Assembly: GCF_003339845.1 (NCBI RefSeq)
Contig: NZ_PPTR01000008.1
Span: 117,783 to 181,782 of the forward strand
DNA length: 64,000 nucleotides
Source: Gordonibacter sp. 28C
GTDB lineage: Bacteria; Actinomycetota; Coriobacteriia; Coriobacteriales; Eggerthellaceae
Direction of reading: 5' to 3'
Shown here: positions 60,387-64,000 of the stretch, piece after piece
Layout: each line of letters starts with the position of its first letter
Numbering within the stretch: position 1 is the first letter of the stretch
Notes under the pieces: generated by a model
What the model was told of the DNA's origin: nothing
Seen by the model: only the letters and a program-made list of their open reading frames with translations
The model's database searches: none
Position numbers and translations under genes: made by a program

Positions 60387-60674
60387 ATGGACGATCGGTA
60401 CGAAGACGATTTCACGAGACACTTGGCCGAAGAACTGAAAGACCCCGAGTTTCGGAAGTACTGGGAGGAGGACGAGGCGGAGTTCCAGCTGAGGCTCGCC
60501 ATCATCGACGCGCGCAACGAAACGGGCATGACGCAGGAGCAGTTGGCGAGGGCGTCCGGGCTTGATCAACGTGTGATCAGCCGCATACAAACGGGCAACG
60601 CGAACCCCACGCTGCGCACCATCGGAAAGCTGGCCAAGGGGTTCGGCAAGAAGCTGGAGATCAGGTTCGTGTAG
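60387..60674 (+). CDS. HigA-like XRE antitoxin
   Basis: A 95-residue antitoxin. An acidic N-terminal stretch (DDRYEDDFTRHLAEELKDPEFRKYWEEDEAEFQ) is followed by an XRE helix-turn-helix, LAIIDARNETGMTQEQLARASGLDQRVISRIQTGNANPTLRTIGKLAKGFGKKLEIRF. ATG 60387 is favoured over a GTG at 60378 because GAAAGGG is 9 bases away. Presumably binds the 26-bp palindrome. Confidence 0.9.
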   Translation: MDDRYEDDFTRHLAEELKDPEFRKYWEEDEAEFQLRLAIIDARNETGMTQEQLARASGLDQRVISRIQTGNANPTLRTIGKLAKGFGKKLEIRFV

Positions 60675-60722
60675 CACGGGAAGAAGCGAGCCGCGCAACG
60701 AGCCTTCCTACCGCGCGTCCGC

Positions 60723-63700
60723 CTACTCCTCGTGCTGCTCCAACGAGCCGCCGTCCAGCTGGCGGTCGGACTCGCCGCGCGGCACGGGCCGCGAGTAAAG
60801 GTATCCCTGCGCTATGATGCCGTCGTCGAGCTGCAGCAGCAAAGAGGCCTGATCGCACGTTTCCACGCCTTCCACCACGATGGTCACGTGCAGCTTCTCG
60901 GCGATATCCACCACGCCTTCCAAGATGGCCCGGCTGCGCTCTCCGCTCTCGCTGCTCATAAGGAACGTGCGGTCCAGCTTGAGCACGTCGATGGGCAGGT
61001 CCTGCAGCGTTCCGAGCGACGAGTATCCGCTGCCGAAGTCGTCGATGGATATGCGGAAGCCCAGTTCCTTCAACCGGCGGCAGATGCGCTTGGCCCGCTC
61101 CAGGTCCTCCATGACGATGTTCTCCGTGAGCTCCAGCTCTATGAGGTCCACCGGCACCGCGTACTCGTCGACGATGGCCCTCACCTTCTCGGGGAACCCG
61201 TCGCCTTGCAGGTGCAGGCGCGAGAAGTTGCACGCGATGGGCACCACGGGCAGGCCCTGGGCCAGGCGCTCCTCCAACCGCGTGCAGGCCAGGCGCAGCA
61301 CGTGCAGGTCGATCTCCGTCACGAAGCCGTTCTTCTCGAACAGCGGGATGAAGTCGTTCGGCTGCACCAGGCCCCGGTCGGGCGACTCCCAGCGCACGAG
61401 CGCCTCCAGGCTGACGATGCGGTTCGTGGCAAGCTCGACTTTCGGCTGGTAGTACGCGGCGAACTCCCCCCGCTCCAGGGCGTCGCGCGCCAGCGCGACG
61501 AGCGCCCGCTCGGCCACGTCTCGTTCCTTCATGTCGGATGTGTAGAGCGCCGCCTCGCTCGACGACGTCTCGCCCACGCTGTCGCGCGCGTACCGGGCGC
61601 AGTCCATGAGCTCGGCCAGGGTCTGCGCGTCCAGCCGCCGGGACCCTTTCGCACGTTCCACGATACAGGCACCGGCGTGCAGGAGCAGCCGGTGCGAATG
61701 GGAGCGCAGCACGTCCAAGTCGTTGAAACGGCGATCGAGCTCGGCGAACCGCTCGAGGAACGCGTCCCACCCGTCCCATCGCATGAGCACCACGAACTCG
61801 TCGGCGGTGATGTGGGCGTGGTGCTCGCCCTCGCGCGCCAGATCTCCGATGAGGCGGTCAAGGGCGACGAGCAGCTGGTCGCCCGCCGTGTAGCCGAACG
61901 CGGCGTTGAAGCTTTTGAAGCGCGCGATGTCCAAGTACACGATGACGTACTCTCCCCGCCTGGGGTCTTCCATGGCGCTCTCGATGCCCGAGCGGAACCG
62001 GGCAAGGGTCCATCCTCCCGTGAGGGGGTCGGTGAAGGACAGCTCCTCTATGCGCCGTGCCGTGCGCAGCTTCGTGCGCCCCAGGTAGAAGGCCCCTGCA
62101 AGGATCCCAGCGAACAGCACCACTATGCCGGCGATGATCTGCAGCGGGTACTGCCGCAGGAAATCGAGGGGGCTCGTGGGGTGCACGGCCAGGGAGCTTT
62201 GCGAAAGCCAGGTGGTGACCTTGTTCTCGGCCGTGTACTGCACGCAGCGGTCCAGAATGCTCAGCAGGCGCGGGTCGGCGTCCGCCGCCACGCCGATGCT
62301 CATGTCGTTGGTGTGGTCGGTGACGGTGATCACGGTGAGCGACTCGTACTGGGATTCCGACAGCAAGTAGTTCGCCACATGCGTGTCGGCGTAGGCGGCG
62401 TCGGCCGCTCCCGTCAGCACGGCGTCGACGCATTGCTTCGGCGTGTCGAAGTAGACGATCTCGTCGCCCGCGTGCACACGCTCCATTTCGGCGGCCAGCG
62501 CGAAGTCCCGCGGCAGCGCGATGCGCGTGCCCGTCGGGTTAGCCCCCACGATGAGCGCCATGGGGTCGCGCAGGTACGGCCCCGTGGTCGACACGGCGCC
62601 TCCCGTGGTTTCGTCGGCGTCGCGATCCACGCCGGCCACGAGGTCGGCCTCGCCGTTTTCTACGAGTTCGAAGGCGTCGCCGTGCAAGTCGACGGGCACG
62701 AACTCGAACGCGAGGCCGGTGATGCGCGATATGTCGTCGAACAGCTGCGCGGCGACGCCGTCGAACTCGCCGGTTTCGGGGTCGGTGAAGGAAAGCGGCG
62801 TGCGAAACGAATCGTAGGCCACCTTCAACACGGGGGCGGATTCCAGATAAGCGTACTCCTCTTCGGTGAACACGGGGTCTTGCTCGGTGTTGATGCCGAA
62901 GTAGCGGGTGTACAGCAGCGTGGAGAAGCTGGGGTCGCGCAGCTGGAGCCGGTTCATGGCGGCGTTCAGGTCCTGCTCGAGCTCCACACGGTCGACGGGC
63001 AGGGCGAAGTGAATGGGCTCGGGCGCGAACTGCGCTATGGTGCGAAAGCGGGAGTCGCCGCCCAAGTAGGTGATGGCGATGGCGTCCAGCTCGCCTTCGT
63101 CGAGCGCGTTTAGGAGATCGTCGGTTTCCAGGTACTCCACCACGTCCACGTTGAAGCCGTTGTCCTGGCTGTACTGTACGAACGCCCGCGCATCCTGGCT
63201 GTTCCGGATCACGCCCACGCGCATGCCCGAGAACGCCTCGAAGTCCTCGTAGGCGTAGCGCCGGTCGTCCAGCCGCACGTTGAGCGTGGTGTAGATGCTG
63301 CACATGGGCACGGCCGAGAACAGCATGCGATCGGCGCGCTCGTCGGTATAGTACACGGCGGGTAGCAGGTCGATGTCGCCCGCCTCGAGTGCGTCGTAGG
63401 CATCGGCCCAGCCCGCGAAGTCGACGTATTCGTATGTCCAACCGGCGTATCGCCGTATCTCTTCCAGGTAGTCGATGTTGTAGCCCACGTGCTCGCCGAC
63501 GTCGTCGATCGACATGTAGTCGCCGTCCTCGTAGCAGCCCACGCGCACGACGCGCTTGTCGTCCGAATCCGCGTCGTCTGCGAATGCTGGAGGTTCGCAG
63601 GCTCCGGCCGCCGCGAGCAGAAGGACGGCGAGCGCGAGGAAGCAGAACCGCCGAAGCGCTCCTCTCGAGTGCCGCGTTCGCGCGTATGCTTCCCGCTGTG

Positions 63701-63764
63701 CTACGGTTGCTCCGATCCGCTTTCCCTTGGCGCCCCAGCGCCTCGCCGTGCTAAACGATACCAC
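60723..63764 (-). CDS. Membrane c-di-GMP phosphodiesterase: tandem SBP_bac_3 sensors, degenerate GGDEF, EAL
   Basis: About 1013 residues from GTG 63764 (start uncertain: no clear ribosome site, and the frame is open up to 63968). A signal peptide (RRFCFLALAVLLLAAAGACEPPAFA) leads to two periplasmic solute-binding (SBP_bac_3) domains: VVRVGCYEDGDYMSIDD... and APVLKVAYDSFRTPLSF.... One membrane segment IIAGIVVLFAGILAGAFYL follows. The GGDEF domain reads ITADEF in place of GGDEF, so it should not make c-di-GMP. The EAL domain is intact: SLEALVRWE, ELTENIVMED, DDFGSGYSSL, KLDRTFL and VEGVET. It should degrade c-di-GMP in response to a ligand such as an amino acid. Monocistronic and convergent with higA. 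Confidence 0.85.
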   Translation of the reverse strand: MVSFSTARRWGAKGKRIGATVAQREAYARTRHSRGALRRFCFLALAVLLLAAAGACEPPAFADDADSDDKRVVRVGCYEDGDYMSIDDVGEHVGYNIDYLEEIRRYAGWTYEYVDFAGWADAYDALEAGDIDLLPAVYYTDERADRMLFSAVPMCSIYTTLNVRLDDRRYAYEDFEAFSGMRVGVIRNSQDARAFVQYSQDNGFNVDVVEYLETDDLLNALDEGELDAIAITYLGGDSRFRTIAQFAPEPIHFALPVDRVELEQDLNAAMNRLQLRDPSFSTLLYTRYFGINTEQDPVFTEEEYAYLESAPVLKVAYDSFRTPLSFTDPETGEFDGVAAQLFDDISRITGLAFEFVPVDLHGDAFELVENGEADLVAGVDRDADETTGGAVSTTGPYLRDPMALIVGANPTGTRIALPRDFALAAEMERVHAGDEIVYFDTPKQCVDAVLTGAADAAYADTHVANYLLSESQYESLTVITVTDHTNDMSIGVAADADPRLLSILDRCVQYTAENKVTTWLSQSSLAVHPTSPLDFLRQYPLQIIAGIVVLFAGILAGAFYLGRTKLRTARRIEELSFTDPLTGGWTLARFRSGIESAMEDPRRGEYVIVYLDIARFKSFNAAFGYTAGDQLLVALDRLIGDLAREGEHHAHITADEFVVLMRWDGWDAFLERFAELDRRFNDLDVLRSHSHRLLLHAGACIVERAKGSRRLDAQTLAELMDCARYARDSVGETSSSEAALYTSDMKERDVAERALVALARDALERGEFAAYYQPKVELATNRIVSLEALVRWESPDRGLVQPNDFIPLFEKNGFVTEIDLHVLRLACTRLEERLAQGLPVVPIACNFSRLHLQGDGFPEKVRAIVDEYAVPVDLIELELTENIVMEDLERAKRICRRLKELGFRISIDDFGSGYSSLGTLQDLPIDVLKLDRTFLMSSESGERSRAILEGVVDIAEKLHVTIVVEGVETCDQASLLLQLDDGIIAQGYLYSRPVPRGESDRQLDGGSLEQHEE

Positions 63765-63877
63765 ATTTGCGACCGGGATACGCGAAGGCGGCGGTCCTCT
63801 TGCGTTGGAAGGAGGGGGCTGCGCTCTTGCAAGCGAGCTTCGGAGCTTTCGGGTTGCGGGCAGGCGGGGCTTCTGAA

Positions 63878-63924
63878 AAGACGATATGAGTAGAACATTG
63901 TGAGCCCCTACTTCATATCGTCTT
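63878..63924. repeat. Hairpin upstream of the EAL gene
   Basis: A 12-bp perfect inverted repeat AAGACGATATGA / TCATATCGTCTT, lengthened by GTAG/CTAC, with a ~15-base loop. It lies in the spacer at the right end of the window (63765-64000). It could be a terminator for an unseen gene or the end of a small repeat; no gene is supported in this spacer. Confidence 0.5.
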
Positions 63925-64000
63925 CTCATTTGACCGTGGATCTTTGGGCTGATAATGGTCGCGTCCATACAACCGGCAATTCTTCCCAGGTTGCCACATA

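Noticed and set aside
63765..63968. N-terminal extension of the EAL protein up to 63968.
   Set aside because: It would cross a 12-bp inverted repeat, its composition is not protein-like and no ribosome site is seen; the signal peptide starts downstream of GTG 63764.

Overview
The window is high-GC, densely coded DNA from an anaerobic, respiring actinobacterium. The best fit is the class Coriobacteriia, family Eggerthellaceae (Eggerthella- or Gordonibacter-like). Pointers are the DmsA/DmsB/DmsC/TorD molybdoenzyme operon with a Tat signal, the PII/AmtB pair, LexA boxes of the CGAAC-N4-GTTC type, and a mixture of actinobacterial and clostridial gene types. This placement is inferred from gene content only. 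I see no rRNA, tRNA or CRISPR array.

Layout. 1-4.3 kb: the 3' part of accC, then asp23, nusB, xseB and dxs in one tight operon. 4.5-9.2 kb: phosphate permease, a DUF1508 protein, a GNAT enzyme, amtB-glnK (PII) and a Fur/PerR regulator. 9.4-16.8 kb: core genes rpsA, mnmA-coaE and uvrB (with a LexA box), plus an OatA-like acyltransferase. 16.8-20.5 kb: an MFS exporter, a GH25 lysozyme, a MITE-like element and a GT51 transglycosylase. 20.7-27 kb: an Rrf2 regulator, a YtrA-type ABC operon, a RelB/VapC-type toxin-antitoxin pair, an Spx/ArsC-like protein, dtd, a flavodoxin and a TfoX C-domain protein.

27.1-36 kb is a respiratory island: an orphan NrfD-type anchor, a GntR regulator, an SPFH protein, then dmsC-dmsA-dmsB, a TorD chaperone and an unexpected radical SAM enzyme. 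Two promoters in this island carry the same 17-bp sequence around the palindrome TTGTCG-N2-CGACAA. 36-38.7 kb: an APC-type antiporter and a pyruvoyl histidine decarboxylase proenzyme, together a predicted histidine-to-histamine acid-stress/energy module. 39-46 kb: a Phd/ParE pair, an autoregulated TipA-like MerR regulator, and a MoxR ATPase + VWA + LRR-like cluster decorated with GGGGAC-type hairpins.

46-54.6 kb is rich in exporters: a paralogue of the first MFS protein, recN, a DHA2 MFS with a PadR regulator (shared ACTATCA-N-TGATAGT operators), and a DHA2 MFS fused to two CBS domains, divergent from a TetR regulator. 54.9-58.7 kb: a T-box leader (probable UGG specifier) controlling a complete ECF transporter of the TrpP type for tryptophan. 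58.9-64 kb: endonuclease IV, a HigBA-like toxin-antitoxin operon whose promoter lies between two LexA boxes, and a large membrane c-di-GMP phosphodiesterase with periplasmic sensor domains.

The most notable signals are the LexA-boxed HigBA operon with its 28-codon leader and 26-bp palindrome, the histidine decarboxylase module, and the molybdoenzyme island with its repeated operator and radical SAM partner.
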